Positions 1 to 11,359 of a stretch of DNA of 64,000 nucleotides are shown in pieces. The translations under genes and the position numbers were made by a program. A model generated the notes under the pieces. It saw only the letters and a list, made by a program, of their open reading frames with translations. It had not been told where the DNA came from and made no database searches. Each line of letters opens with the position of its first letter. The first letter of the stretch is position 1. This DNA comes from Calonectria ilicicola (Eukaryota > Ascomycota > Sordariomycetes > Hypocreales > Nectriaceae). The stretch lies in assembly GCA_020809705.1 (NCBI GenBank), contig CP085826.1:1612001-1676000 (forward strand), in the 5' to 3' direction.

Positions 1-672
1 CGAAGACGTGCAGACAGCTCTGCTTCTGACGCAACCGCAACGGCTACCCAAGAGTCGACTTCAGAGGCGAAATCCTCGTCCTCAGCCAAGTCGTCCTCCA
101 CAGCCAAGACTTCATCTACAGAGGCCACCACAACTGCCGAAGCCACTTCAACCCAGGCTTCTTCAACCTCTAGCGCAGCCAGCTCGGCCTCGGCCTCTTC
201 CTCCACCACCCTTGTTTCTTCCACAACCTTCACATCCACAACTGCATCTTCCACTGTCACAACTTCAGCCTCTTCCCAGACTGGCGATGTCAGGTCCGGC
301 ACCGCCTGTTTCTCTACCAAGGACAAGTCTACCAAGCTCTGCGATGTTACCACCAGCAAAGGTCGCCAGCACACCCAGAGCTGCTCTAGCACCACGGTCC
401 AGGTTAGCTCTTGCTACGACAACATGCTTTGCACCACCAACTCGAGCGGTGACGACATTTGCATGATCCTGCAAGGAATTGAGAGCGGCGGCATTGCTAT
501 TGCCACCATTCTCGGTGTGGCCTCTGTTGCTCTGGTTGCTGGTGTGTTTGCTGCTTCCATGCTCGAGTCCAAGAGACAGAAGCGTGCGGCTGCCAAGGCT
601 GCGGCTATTGCCATTACTCGTTCAGCAACCATGAAGAAGCAGCAGCCCGATGCTGCCGTTGCAGCTCACTAA
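1..672 (+). CDS. Mucin-like single-pass membrane protein, 3' part (5' end outside window)
   Basis: The frame is open from base 1 and ends at TAA 670-672, giving the last 223 residues. The first ~95 visible residues are almost wholly Ser, Thr and Ala, as in an O-glycosylated stalk. A cysteine-containing segment follows (residues ~100-158, six Cys), then a hydrophobic segment at ~163-187 that is a good membrane span, and a short basic tail (SKRQKRAAAK). This order (Ser/Thr stalk, membrane span, basic cytoplasmic tail) is that of fungal plasma-membrane wall sensors or mucins. The N-terminal domain that would settle its role lies outside the window, so no specific function is claimed. Confidence 0.7.
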   Translation, partial: RRRADSSASDATATATQESTSEAKSSSSAKSSSTAKTSSTEATTTAEATSTQASSTSSAASSASASSSTTLVSSTTFTSTTASSTVTTSASSQTGDVRSGTACFSTKDKSTKLCDVTTSKGRQHTQSCSSTTVQVSSCYDNMLCTTNSSGDDICMILQGIESGGIAIATILGVASVALVAGVFAASMLESKRQKRAAAKAAAIAITRSATMKKQQPDAAVAAH

Positions 673-848
673 GAATGCATACATGTTTTTTATTTGATAG
701 ACTTAGCGATAATGGGGTTTCTTTTGGGTTAAAAATGGGCAATTCATGACTCCCGGGCCTTTGGGCGGTGGCAATTCCTGCAGCTTTTACCAGCATTAAT
801 CAACGATCCTCGATGTTCAGATCATCTTTTATTATTAAACAAGTGATG

Positions 849-2791
849 TTAAACTACATTATTGATTTGAACCCCCTCGTGCGACTGCGGGAGCCACATG
901 ATCCTGGCCTCGAACCCTGGCAGCTTTTTATACTTGTCCTCATCCACCAACTCGCCCGTTTCGATATCTGTGACGACGAGTTGGACATTGGTACTTCCGT
1001 TCACCTCCCCAGATAATTTTTGGGCCACCTTTTCCGCATTCAGCGCTCTTGAAGCTTCAGGTTTCCGGCATCGTCGTGTACTGGGTCGGTTGGCGTCTCC
1101 TGTTCCAGGGCCCATCCCTATCCTGGTGATTTGTCCGATGTAGTCGAGATTATCGATCGGGTCTGCAACAAGCGACTCGGCTTGCGCGGTAAAGACATCG
1201 ATTCGGTAACTGGAATTCGTGCAGCCCACGCCGGAGAACACCACGAATGGAATCTTATTGGCGGAATCTTGGGAGGCCGTTATCGGACCATTAGCAGGCC
1301 CTGTCCCATTTGTGGGCAACGTAATCGCCCGTCCGCCGCTAGGTTGCAGAGTGGGTGTAGTGTGTTGGGTAGTAATGGGCAGAGTGTATACGTCAGTTGA
1401 TACAGGCGGTGAGTACATGTACCCTAGGGCTCTGGTATCCTTGGCCATGTCACCAATGGTGGTGAATGCCCATCTGCATGGGTTATCATAGGCAAGCCGG
1501 GTTGCATTGTCCACAAAGGGCTGCAATGGGAAGTTGGAAGAATATAGGTTTGTTGGGTGTGCCTCCATAAACATTCCTGCTAGTCGATCCATGTTGGCAT
1601 GGTATGAGAGGAAAATGGGGTCAAATGCCGTATACGTATTATCCGCCTGAGATATCGTCATTGGTTACACTTCAAGTATATAATGCAAAGATTTGACTTA
1701 CCATGTCTGGCCCGATCCAACCGTGAAAGTTATCGTGCACTTGCTCGAATAAACCATCAAAGTCGAGTCGGTGATCACCGTAGAGATTGTCCTCATTCAC
1801 ATCCTTGAAATCAGCGATATTAGCCCATGGGTGACCTACCAACTGCGGCGAGCTATAAGTGTTTTGTATCAGGGCATGCATAATCTGCCCATGATAGATA
1901 TGGAAGAGTTTGATCTTGTACTCCCAATCGGGTGAAGAATTTCGCTTTCCAACGTATGGATACCGGGTTATGAAGCGACTGCTCTTGTCTTTCGATTCTC
2001 CTTGGAATGCGAGAGCATACTTTAGCGGGTTTTTGTGAGGCTTGCCGTCCTTTGGTGAAATGTATTCTTCCTCAAAGAATACGCTTGGAACTCCTGCAAG
2101 CTTGGAGTCGGGGTTTGTGCAGTCAACTCCATATCCGTTCCAATATGGAATGGCCATGCCAATGAGTTCTTCGACATATTTGAGGTAAGCACGATGCCAA
2201 AGGAACGTTGCTTCCTGGTAGTGGAGGCACCAGTCGGCGTCTGCGATATTCAGTAAGAATTGTTCGAGTCACCAAATATTGGTGCATGTACATACGTAAA
2301 TTTCCCAGCTCTTGCCATGGGGAGTTCAGTTCTCCAACACGGAGCACATCTTCAAGTTTTGATTGGTATTCAGCAAGCTCTTCCTTGCTGAGGCTCATAA
2401 TGTCCCGTCGAATCTTAAACTCTGGTCGCGGATCAACTGGTTCTGGAATAAGTATCTTCGGGGTAGCAGGAGAATCGGAATTGAATCGAAAGCCATTGTT
2501 CACCCAGTTACGAAATGTCTCCAAAGCATCTTCTGGCCAATATTCATCTGGGTTGCTGGTGATGGGCATGGATTTAGAGCGTAAATGTCGATATATTGAG
2601 ATAGCCCTTTCTTCAACTTTGACATCCCCATACTTGCTCAAATCCCAGCCATGATAGCCCCAATATTTCATTGCATTGACCCATCCTTGACCGGTTTTTT
2701 CTCTGCGTTCATCGGGGATCCAGTATGGCTCTAGAATGAGTTTCTTAACGTCATCCTCCCACGTTGGGCAAGGTTTATCTTTCTCGGACAT
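849..2791 (-). CDS. Tyrosinase (type 3 copper oxidase)
   Basis: Model: complement of 849-1646, 1702-2240 and 2296-2791, 610 residues. Both introns are 55 bases with GTATGT and GTAAGT donors. Tyrosinases oxidise phenols to quinones, for example in melanin formation. Copper-A site: His172 and His181 lie in CLHYQEATFLWHRAYL, with His166 (created across intron 1) the best candidate for the third ligand. Copper-B site: VHDNFHGWIG gives His334 and His338; FDPIFLSYHANMDR gives His361. The residue before His361 is Tyr, where family members usually have His. There is no signal peptide, so the protein is probably cytosolic. About 250 residues follow copper-B, consistent with the C-terminal extension of fungal tyrosinases. 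Family call secure; substrate unknown. Confidence 0.88.
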
Positions 2792-3721
2792 GTTGAAGTT
2801 GACAGGATAACCGGAATGACTGATGTCTTGAGGGAACAGAAAAAAACTGGAATTGACGGACGGGGTGTTTTAAGGATAGAGAGCATCACCGAAATACTTA
2901 AATTCTATGGCATTTATCCTTATCCAGCTGAGACGGCATGCTGCCCCGCTTTAGGAAGTCTTGACTAAAACTTAGCGGCGCGTAGAAATATAGACCGAGG
3001 CCGCGCAATAGTCGAGCAGATTCGTGCTGGGGCGTGGGTTTCAGCCAGCCATGGCAAGCGCTAGTGGTCCTAAGTTAGGGAACCGCTTGGGAAGAGAATT
3101 AGTCCCTTGTTCTATGATAAGCATCATGAGAACTACTCTCAATTGCTGGCGAACCCCGGCAGGTTTATTCCACAATTCCATAGCCAGCATGCTAGCAGAT
3201 CAATAGCGCTGACGCTATGGTTGCAACGGGCCGTCCCCACGGAGGACCTGAACGCTAGCGAACCACCGAGTTCCAATCAAAATGCTTAGATTGGTCATTG
3301 CTGTCCAATCCTTTCCCATGTCTCGCTCAAATATTGAGTTGAGCATCAACCTTGTTCAAAGATGGAAATGGCTGAATTGGCCCTGTCACCGCACTTTTCA
3401 TTTCGGGTTTAGATCAGATTGATTATCCACGTTTTCGGCAGGCTCTAGCCGCTCTTGACCAGGCAGCTCTAAAACATTGATGACCCGTCAACACATTGGA
3501 GAGGTGCATGGGACTGAAATTGATTTGCAACATGTTCAATACTAGTCTAGCGAAGAACTACACGCAGGCGAGGACTCCCATCAGCCGCCCTTGAAAGGTT
3601 CCTGCCAGAAACATAGACACCCGACGGAACTATTCGTCGTGTTCCACTCATTTTTAGCGAGTCTAGTATTGACTTTGCCAGACTTTGGCAAGGCCATGGT
3701 GGCACAGAGGTCCAGACAGTT
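2792..3721. other. Intergenic stretch, no gene seen
   Basis: About 930 bases between the tyrosinase start and the 3' end of the small secreted protein gene. The open frames here are short and lack a recognisable motif or splice-supported extension. It should contain the tyrosinase promoter; no specific element was recognised. Confidence 0.6.
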
Positions 3722-4244
3722 TTACTCGCAAGCGAATGAGCACTTTTGGGTAGCTCCGTCTCCAGCGATAGAAGCCCACTTATCACGGTCACAACCGTCG
3801 TCGTGGAAATCCACATGTTCGGCCGCATAGTCAACATAGCCATTTGTTAAACCCCTATTGGTATGGACGCTAAAGATGAGGTTAGCGATTTCGACAGGTT
3901 GATTGATAATATGAAACTCGCCAGATGGAATAAGGCAATTGCGAAGCATAGCAGTGGCTTCTTGTAACTTGATTGCATTCGGTTTGCAACGTGTCGACGC
4001 GACCATCACCGTAGTCCAGCGAAACAGAGCATGAGAGAGTGTTGTCGCCACCAGCAACGGGGTTCTTGGATACAATTGCAACGTCAGAATTTCTCGCCAA
4101 TCATTCAAAGTGAACAAAGTAACTCACCCGTGTTCGAGTGAACTGGAGGGATAATGTACAAGTGCGTGCACGAGGTTCGACAGCAGCAGCTGATATACTC
4201 GCTGCAAGAGAAGCGATGCTGATAATGAGCTGAGACGCTATCAT
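3722..4244 (-). CDS. Small cysteine-rich secreted protein
   Basis: Model: complement of 3722-3960, 4010-4064 and 4128-4244, 136 residues. The start at 4244 opens a clear signal peptide (MIASQLIISIASLAASISAA). Intron 1 (4065-4127) has GTGAGT, a CTGAC branch site and CAAG. Intron 2 (3961-4009, 49 bases) is inferred because the reading frame must change between the segment ending SCSVSLDY and the one starting EATAMLRNC; a frameshift is the alternative. The mature protein has six Cys, ending DDGCDRDKW and QKCSFACE, so three disulphides are possible. The family was not recognised. Size, secretion and even Cys number resemble small secreted or effector-like proteins, which is a resemblance and not a function. 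It sits between tyrosinase and a sugar transporter on the same strand. Confidence 0.6.
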
Positions 4245-4861
4245 TTTTAAGACTCGGTAATGTTCCAGAGGCCTGAGATGTAGATTCAAATTGCAATGCT
4301 TGAAAAATGGCGAAAGATGAAATATCCTTACACTAGTAACCACATCTTCAAAAGTAGGTCACGATGAAAGGCACCGAAGTAAAGGCATCGTGTTCTCATG
4401 CGTCATACCAAGAACAACACCAGCGATCTTCATTCCAGAAAGCAATTCGAATCCAATCAGTGATGACTCTGAGAACTTACCATGAGTGGGTGGAATGTGC
4501 GGGTCCCTGTAGCCAAGACCACCGGCAGGATCCGCGCACTGAACAAAGGTTCCACCCTAGTCGATCCTTTACAGCAGATCCAATCTCATATTTATGCAGG
4601 ATATCTGATGCACTATTTTCAAGTTTGAGATGGTAGCCGTGGGATTCTGTGGGGAATGTTTGTTATTTCAAAAATGGCTCTACGGAATGAAGACAAGGCA
4701 GAACATTATGGTTCAATGTAAATTAAGGAGATCATCATCTCTGTTCAACAGCTCAACTGTAACTAATTCGACTTCATCTATGTTTACATATCGTTATATT
4801 TTCTTTTGTACACCCGCTATTACTCCAATTAAAAGAGGTAAAGACAGAATAGAGGCTTGCT
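4245..4861. other. Intergenic stretch, no gene seen
   Basis: About 617 bases between the start of the secreted protein gene and the stop of the sugar transporter gene, both on the minus strand. It should hold the promoter of the former and the 3' untranslated region of the latter. No further gene is supported. Confidence 0.6.
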
Positions 4862-6617
4862 CTACAGATGGGCTGGCTCGGTCTCGTCGCCAGAGGTGTT
4901 TCGGTCCTGGCTTCCCTTGCGGGTGTTGTCGTTGACCCAGGAGCTGGACTTGATGGGGTTGACGTGCATGACGTACATGGTGTCGATCTCCTCGAGGGTT
5001 CGGTCCTTGGACTCGATGACGAAGAAGAAGACGATGACAACGAGGACAGCACAGCATCCGGCGAAGACGAGACCGTAAAGGTAGTCGATCGAGTCAGTGA
5101 TGAATCGAGTGCTAAATAAAGTGTTAGAAAGGATATAAATCGTTGAAGTGGCAATCAGCTACTCACAAGAAGGAGATGAGGAAGTTCCAGAGCCAGTTGG
5201 AAGCAGTGGCGAGGGCCATGCAAGGACCACGGTAGCGGGAGGGGTAGAGCTCAGCGACAACAGTCCAGACGAGGGGACCCCAGGTAGTGGCGAAGGCAGC
5301 GATGAACAAGCAAGAAAAGGCAATGAGGACTTGACCAGCCTTGGGAGTCAACATGGGGTTGGTGTGATCGAGAGCAAAGTGACCGACAAAGGCGTAGACG
5401 CTTTTAATTCGTTAGCTTGTGAAATCATCAAGTACCCAAGGGTATTAAAACTTACAAGAAGCACATCATCATCCAGAGTCCACCGACGATGAGGGCCTTG
5501 CGGCGACCGCACTTCTGGACAATGTAGAGACCTCCGAAGGTGCAGCCACAGTTGACGGATCCGAGAATCAACTGGGTGACGAAGCTGTTGCTGATACCAG
5601 TGGAAGAGAAGACAGTGGTTCCGTAGTAGAAGAAGAAGTTGGCGCCAGTAAGCTGCTGACCAGCCTGCAGGACAATACCAAGCATGGTTCGGTAGAACAT
5701 ACGGGGACCAGTGAAGATCTCCATCCAGTGGGCTTCGCCAGCAGCGTTCTCCTCCTCTTGCTTCTCACGGATCTCGTCCATCTGCTTGTTAACCTCGGGG
5801 TCGTGGGCATCAAGTCCGGCAAGCTTGGCGATGGTGTCACGAGCCTCCTCAACGCGACCCTTTCGGAAGGCATATCGAGGGCTCTCGGGGAGGAACAGGA
5901 TACCAGCACCAAGGATCAGGGCCCAGAGGAAGCCAAGACCGTTGGGGATTCGCCAGGAGGAGCTGTTTCCGTTCTTCTCAGTACCCCAGTTGATCATCTC
6001 GGCAGTCCAGATTCCGAGGGTGATGAAGAGCTGGTAGGTCGAAACAAGCACACCTCGGATGAGACTGGGGCTGCTTTCGGACTGGTACATGGGGACGACA
6101 ACGGACAGGGCACCAATACCGAAACCAGTGACTAGTCGACCAATAGCAAACTGGTACCACTTGTACTCGGAGGAGATCTCGATGATGTTGCCGACCATGG
6201 TGAAGAGAGCAGAGCCGGAGATGGTGAGACGACGACCCACAGAATCGGACATCTTACCAGCAATCAGGGAACCGATGAGACAACCAATACAGAGGAGACC
6301 GGTGATGGTTCCCTGTCTAGCGGCACTGAAGCTGTATGATCCATCGTCGGCGACCTCGCCGAAGCGTAGGCCATAGTCGTCCATGGAGAAGAAACCGGAA
6401 ATTTGACCACTACCAGCTAATTAGCCTTGGTGCTCAAGCAGAGAGCTGGCTCCGCGTTAACCTACCTCACATAGCCAAACATGAAGCCACCAATACTTGC
6501 TACAAGACCCAAGAAGCAGGCCATGAAAGTGACCTTTTGCTTCGTTGCTGGTGGGTGATGGCCTTCAGCATGGGTTGGGGGCTCCACCTGCCCCGTCTGT
6601 TGGCTTTCCTTTGTCAT
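4862..6617 (-). CDS. MFS sugar transporter (HXT-like)
   Basis: Model: complement of 4862-5111, 5167-5400, 5456-6409 and 6466-6617, 529 residues; the three introns are 55-56 bases. Every splice restores family motifs, e.g. NFLISFF|TRFIT and MMCF|FVYAF. Hallmarks of major-facilitator sugar porters are DSVGRR after helix 2, PESPRYAFRKGR before the central loop, QAGQQLTGANFFFYYG in helix 7 and ELYPSRYRG in the second half. Length matches fungal hexose transporters (500-560). The N-terminal motif usually read GYDTGQISGF is GYVSGQISGF here (residues 49-58). It should import a hexose across the plasma membrane; the exact sugar cannot be told. The tail after residue ~480 is hydrophilic. Confidence 0.92.
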
Positions 6618-9600
6618 TGTGGAAAGAATAGATAACAAGTTGTTGAGATATGATTAAGATAGGGGATCTGATTCGTTACAAATGTCTGAATGATTCTCCC
6701 CCTCAAAATGCGGGTGCGAAGACAGCCTTTATCAATGCCTTCTCTCCACGGAGAAGCAGTCCCACCTCCGCCAAGGTCAGAGTCCCATGTCATGAGCATT
6801 CTATGGGCCTCCATGGGGATGCGCCGAGGAGGTCGCGAATGGGTCCGTCATGGGATTCTCAAGAATTTTCGGGGCATGATGTGAGAGCCTCATATTCCCG
6901 GAACCGCCGAGGCGGAGCGTTGACGTCAGTAACGGCACCCAGGTCGGGCCTATTCCCGCTCTCTCGCCTCGCGCTCGGCTTCACGTCATCGGCGGGCACC
7001 GGGTCAGATCATGATCTTAGCGAAGCAACGGTATTTCCCCAAGCTTCTAAAATGCATTTTGAAGCTATTCGCGGTGATTTCAGTATCGCCTCTTGGCTGC
7101 GTCTCACTCGCAAACTCAATCCAGCCTCAGAATGTCTCAAAATTGTGCTGTTATATCCGGTGCCCTTGGTTCGTCAGGTACGGCACTTGTACGGAGAGCC
7201 GGCCAATTAGTGGGACGGCAGCGGGTCGATGGATCCCGAATCTTGATCTTTTATGGATCTCAGGTGCAAAGTGGAGATATTGAGGCTCAAATCACGCCTA
7301 CACCACATTTGTCATCGAGGGGCAAAAAACACTCAACACCAACGAAACAATCCATCATGACGATGAAAATTCGAGATACGGCCTACTACTTATTTTCAAC
7401 GCTCAATCTTTTACAATTGACGCAGTTCAAGACTTAGTTTTCTTCATCTCCAACTCCTTCGACGTCGAAGGGCCCCTTTATCGCTCGGCGAGAATTCACC
7501 GAGATTCGGCCCGACCACCACGCTCCGTCAACTCCGTTCGCGTTCCACTCTTTCTTTGCTGCCAACAAACAGCGGATTCCACACGTGTCTGATTACGAAT
7601 TGCAGCTCTCATGATGTGCCGATCTTCTAGAAGCTCGTTGTGTGCTGAGTCGCGCTGTGCTGCCATTAAGGTTCGGTGATCCTCTTCCTCACTGCCAAGA
7701 TTGATATCTGGTTTTTTTTTCTGCAGCGGGAAGATGCACTAAGTCTCGCATTGGATACGTCAATGCCAAGTAAATGAACTCTGTAAGCTCGCTAAACGGT
7801 CCCCCCACGTACCTTGATAAGCCGATCAATTCGTAGAGCGTTTTAACGCCATGCAAATTAATCGGAGCCCGGCCGCTTTTTCCTTTTTTCGATACACACC
7901 TCCTGTTGATATGCCCATTTCCCGCCTTTGCGGCTCTAACAAAGGTGTACTTTTTCCCTGTATATCCGGCAGGCACATTTCCGTTTTTGTGCGCGGTTAC
8001 ATTGCTGAGTGGACTCCCCTGGCCGTCGCCGGTCCATCGCTGTCTGCACGGCGAATATCTCGCCGAAGCATGATCCCACCACAGTCCCGGCCATCATAAC
8101 ACTCGAAACCTGGTTCGGCCCGTCATTCATGTCGATTGCTGCATCCAAATTTGTGTACTCCGCACGCTGCTCCTCAGCCCGCCCTAATTCAATACATAAT
8201 CGGTCCATTAGAGGTCTCCATATCGGCTCCGGGGTGAGCGAATTTGTACTAGTCGCATTTCCTGCTGGCATCGACATGCGCGACCTGATGGAGAACCCCG
8301 TAAATGAAGCCCCAGAAACCTTTCGACGGCTTCGCAGGTTTGAATTTTACGCCGTGAGTCTGCACCCGCCCGGGAGTATTCGCGGTGTGAACGCGAGATT
8401 ATCACATCATGATGTAAGGTTGACGCCTGACGCTTGCCGTTGAGTGCAACGTTCACTCGAAAATGGCGTTGATTTCGGGTTGAAAAAACAACAACATACG
8501 GACCCTCTCGGAGCCAAAAGCCGGTGTTTGACCCTCAGACGCAGAATGGGGAGACCCTCCTCCGCCAGTGGACCTATAACCCCAAGTATTCTCCACCCAT
8601 AGGGGTATTCGAGGTCTTGAGACCTGAAATTTTTCTCTAGTTGTAACTCTGTAATACGGAATATATGGCCAAAAAAAGAATGTTGTGGTGTTGAGCTATA
8701 TGGTGGTCCATCCAAGTCTTTGTCCAACAAGCCAACGCATCGTGGATGATATTCGCAAGGGTTCAACACCGGCATCGAACACGATCGAAGGCTGTGCAGC
8801 ATCGACAAGGAACATGGACTAGCCGTCAAAAAACGCGGGAGCCCCAATCTCCAAGAAAAAAACAGAGTGTTGGCAATGCCCGTGGAGAAGTTGGGGAGTT
8901 GGGGTCGAGTCGCCACCCGTGAGTTCCGGAGAGAAAGGGGGGAGTAGGAAGAGAGTGGGCGATTTTCCAAATCCAATTCGACCAATCACACCAGCTTATT
9001 GAGCCAGGTGAGTTGGATATCCAGACGGGCGGCGTTGGCTAGATAAGCTTGATGAGGCGTGTGGGAATCACACTATCATTGCTGTAGGAACGCCATACAC
9101 AAAATGCAAGCACACTTGCTGGTCACAAGTAACACAAAATTGGACGAATTCCGACTACAGGTTTTATAGAGGCCTAGGCTTTGCCGCCAGTTATGGAGGA
9201 TCTTTCGCATCTCCTCCCTGACCACCCCGGTATCAAAATATTAGCTTTCTGATTAGAAAGGGGGAGCGCTATCGTGCCCTCTTCACCCTTTTTTTATCTT
9301 CTCCACTCACCCACTCCTTTCAGTAATCTTGAGGATGGTGGGCATGTCTACAGCTGTCAACCTTTAAACAAAGTATCTGCGATCGAGCAATAATTAAAGT
9401 TACAAGAGATTAAGATTTGGCAACTTTGGTTCATCGTTCGAAGCAAAGTGGTGGCATGACAGCAAACGTACGTGGAGGTAAGGGGATATCTACAGCTTGA
9501 AGCAAGTAGACGATGAATCGTATGAAAGTAGTGAAGTAGAAATTTGGCAAACGGTATGATTGATCATATGAAGTGAATTATAATGGAATTAGCATATCCT

Positions 9601-10263
9601 ATGACCGGATTTGGTCGGACAGAAAAACATAGGAATATTACCCTAGAGTCACGATGGGGTGAGGAAAAAGTGTTTGTTATTGTGACGAAATCCTGCAAGT
9701 CCATAGTTCGGTGGAGATTAATTACTACCCAAGCTCTGTACCGTAGGGATGAGCTATGAGCCATAATTTTGGTTACTCAATGGGATGATCGCCATCATAT
9801 GTATCCATAAATACGCAAGTATTTTGAAAAATGACGTACTTGAGCGACTTCATCGTTTGCGGAGCCTTCGGTGGCACAGTTATTCCGCTCGTGGGGCTGT
9901 TGGGTCAACAACCCCTGTCGACGGGTCACCGCGATTGCAACACATCTTGTGGCGTTGATTGTGGCTCAAGTTGATACATGGGTTGATCCCACCGTTGACT
10001 CCGGGAGGGCAACTTAAAAGCAGTGTGCACGTGCTAACAATACGATATAAACTACCTGCACTACTTTTCACGCCAGCGGTGAAACATTCGTTCCGGCCAT
10101 GTTAGCTTAGTCAGTTTTACTAGATGGCATTGCCCCTGTCTTGAAGAAGTATATATATCTGGAAACAACAATTTTTCCTCCTTTCTCCTGTTCCTAGACA
10201 AAATACCAGGCACCACGGACATTTAAATCTCGAGATTTTCCGCTTTTTTCCAAAAATAAAAAA
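6618..10263. other. Long stretch without a convincing gene
   Basis: About 3.6 kb upstream of the sugar transporter and of the YKT6-like gene. Open frames of 113-192 codons exist (minus 7936-8277 and 8407-8985, plus 8009-8443), but none shows a known motif, signal peptide or splice-linked continuation, and they overlap one another on opposite strands. The part next to 6618 may be a long promoter of the transporter. No tRNA, repeat or transposon end was recognised. Confidence 0.55.
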
Positions 10264-11228
10264 ATGAAGCTATTCTACATTGGTGTAAGAAAAACCAGGT
10301 ATAGAGAGTGATCATTCCCATTGATATGTTCTACAGATTATTCGCAATCAAGACAAGCCAGTCGTAGAGCTTGTTAGCGAAAAGGAGCTGTCAGCATATT
10401 CTCGGTTTACCAAAAACAAGTGTGTTCTCCAGTCCTCAAATGTGTTATGGAGCTGCTTGTAACGAAGACCTGGTGATAGTTATAGCGAAATCATGACATT
10501 GTTCTCTAAAACTGTCGCTGAACGGACGCAGCCCGGACAACGACAAGATGTCGAGGAGAATGATTACATATCCCACGCTTTCAGTCGCAGCGAGGGCGTT
10601 TGTGGCATGTAAGTAACCCCCTGTTAGATGATTTACCATTTAATTTATCGCAGAATTGCATCATATCTTTAATTTGCTGACGACGCCCACTCGTTCTGTG
10701 AAGCGTTATTTCAGATCATCAATATCCCAGCTTGGTTGCACACCAGCTCCTGACCAAGGTGTATGTGGAATAACAAGGATCGGCAAAGAAAGTGTGAACT
10801 GGGAAAGCTGAATCTTGCCTTTAGTGTCGATGAATTCCTTTCCAAATATCCTCGATCTAGTTGGGCCACAGGTCAACCGAGCCTTTCTTTCCCAGAATTG
10901 AAACAGTACCTGTCCGATTTCCAAGACCCGCAAAACTTTGGAAGCATACATAAGATCCAAAAGGAGCTCGATGAGACAAAGATTGTTCTGCACAAGACCA
11001 TTGAAAGTGTGCTACAACGCGGTGAAAAAATTGACGATCTTGTCGTCAAGAGCGATGATTTAAGCGCCCAGAGCAAGATGTTCTACCGTAAGTGTCGACG
11101 CTCTTCCCCTTTACATTCTTGTGCACCGCGCGAAATTTCAACCTGCTTTTTCGATAAAAAATTTCATTGCAGCTAACCTGGGATTAGAACAAGCTAAGAA
11201 GCAGAACTCTTGCTGTGTATTAATGTAG
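10264..11228 (+). pseudogene. YKT6: YKT6-type R-SNARE with a broken splice site; copy or pseudogene
   Basis: Ykt6 is a prenylated R-SNARE of Golgi/vacuole membrane fusion, usually ~200 residues. Exons read 10264-10284, 10337-10419, 10480-10608, 10654-10663, 10715-10760, 10825-11087 and 11188-11228, giving MKLFYIG at the start, a longin domain (VAERTQPGQRQDVEE), the SNARE core (KELDETKIVLHKTIESVLQR, then GEKIDDLV) and the lipidation tail NSCCVLM (CAAX preceded by Cys). All junctions are canonical except 10663/10664: the 5' side of that intron reads ATCATATCTT with no GT, and the exons total 593 bases, one short of a frame. A branch-like CTGAC and TTTCAG acceptor remain. Longin residues differ from the usual (YISHAFSRSEG). 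It is either a decayed paralog or a gene with a non-canonical intron. Confidence 0.75.
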
Positions 11229-11359
11229 TGGGTGGAGCGTGCTTTTGGCTCGAATTTTCAGCTCACACGAATTCAAGAGGGGGAAATGGGGGAAATTTGG
11301 ATAAACGCAACGCAAATCTGCATGATTTACAATGGGTGGAATACACCATCTAGCAAATC

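Noticed and set aside
5728..6135. Plus-strand frame of 135 codons inside the sugar transporter
   Set aside because: Antisense shadow of a well-supported MFS gene.
7936..8443. Overlapping open frames on both strands (minus 7936-8277, plus 8009-8443)
   Set aside because: Neither shows a recognisable motif; GC-rich sequence on both strands produces long frames by chance.
8407..8985. 192-codon minus-strand open frame
   Set aside because: No domain, signal peptide or splice continuation; composition looks non-coding and it overlaps another frame on the plus strand.
10664..10714. U12-type AT-AC intron in the YKT6-like gene (ATATCTTT resembles the U12 donor)
   Set aside because: The phase does not fit, the intron ends AG with an ordinary branch site, and ascomycetes are thought to lack the minor spliceosome.
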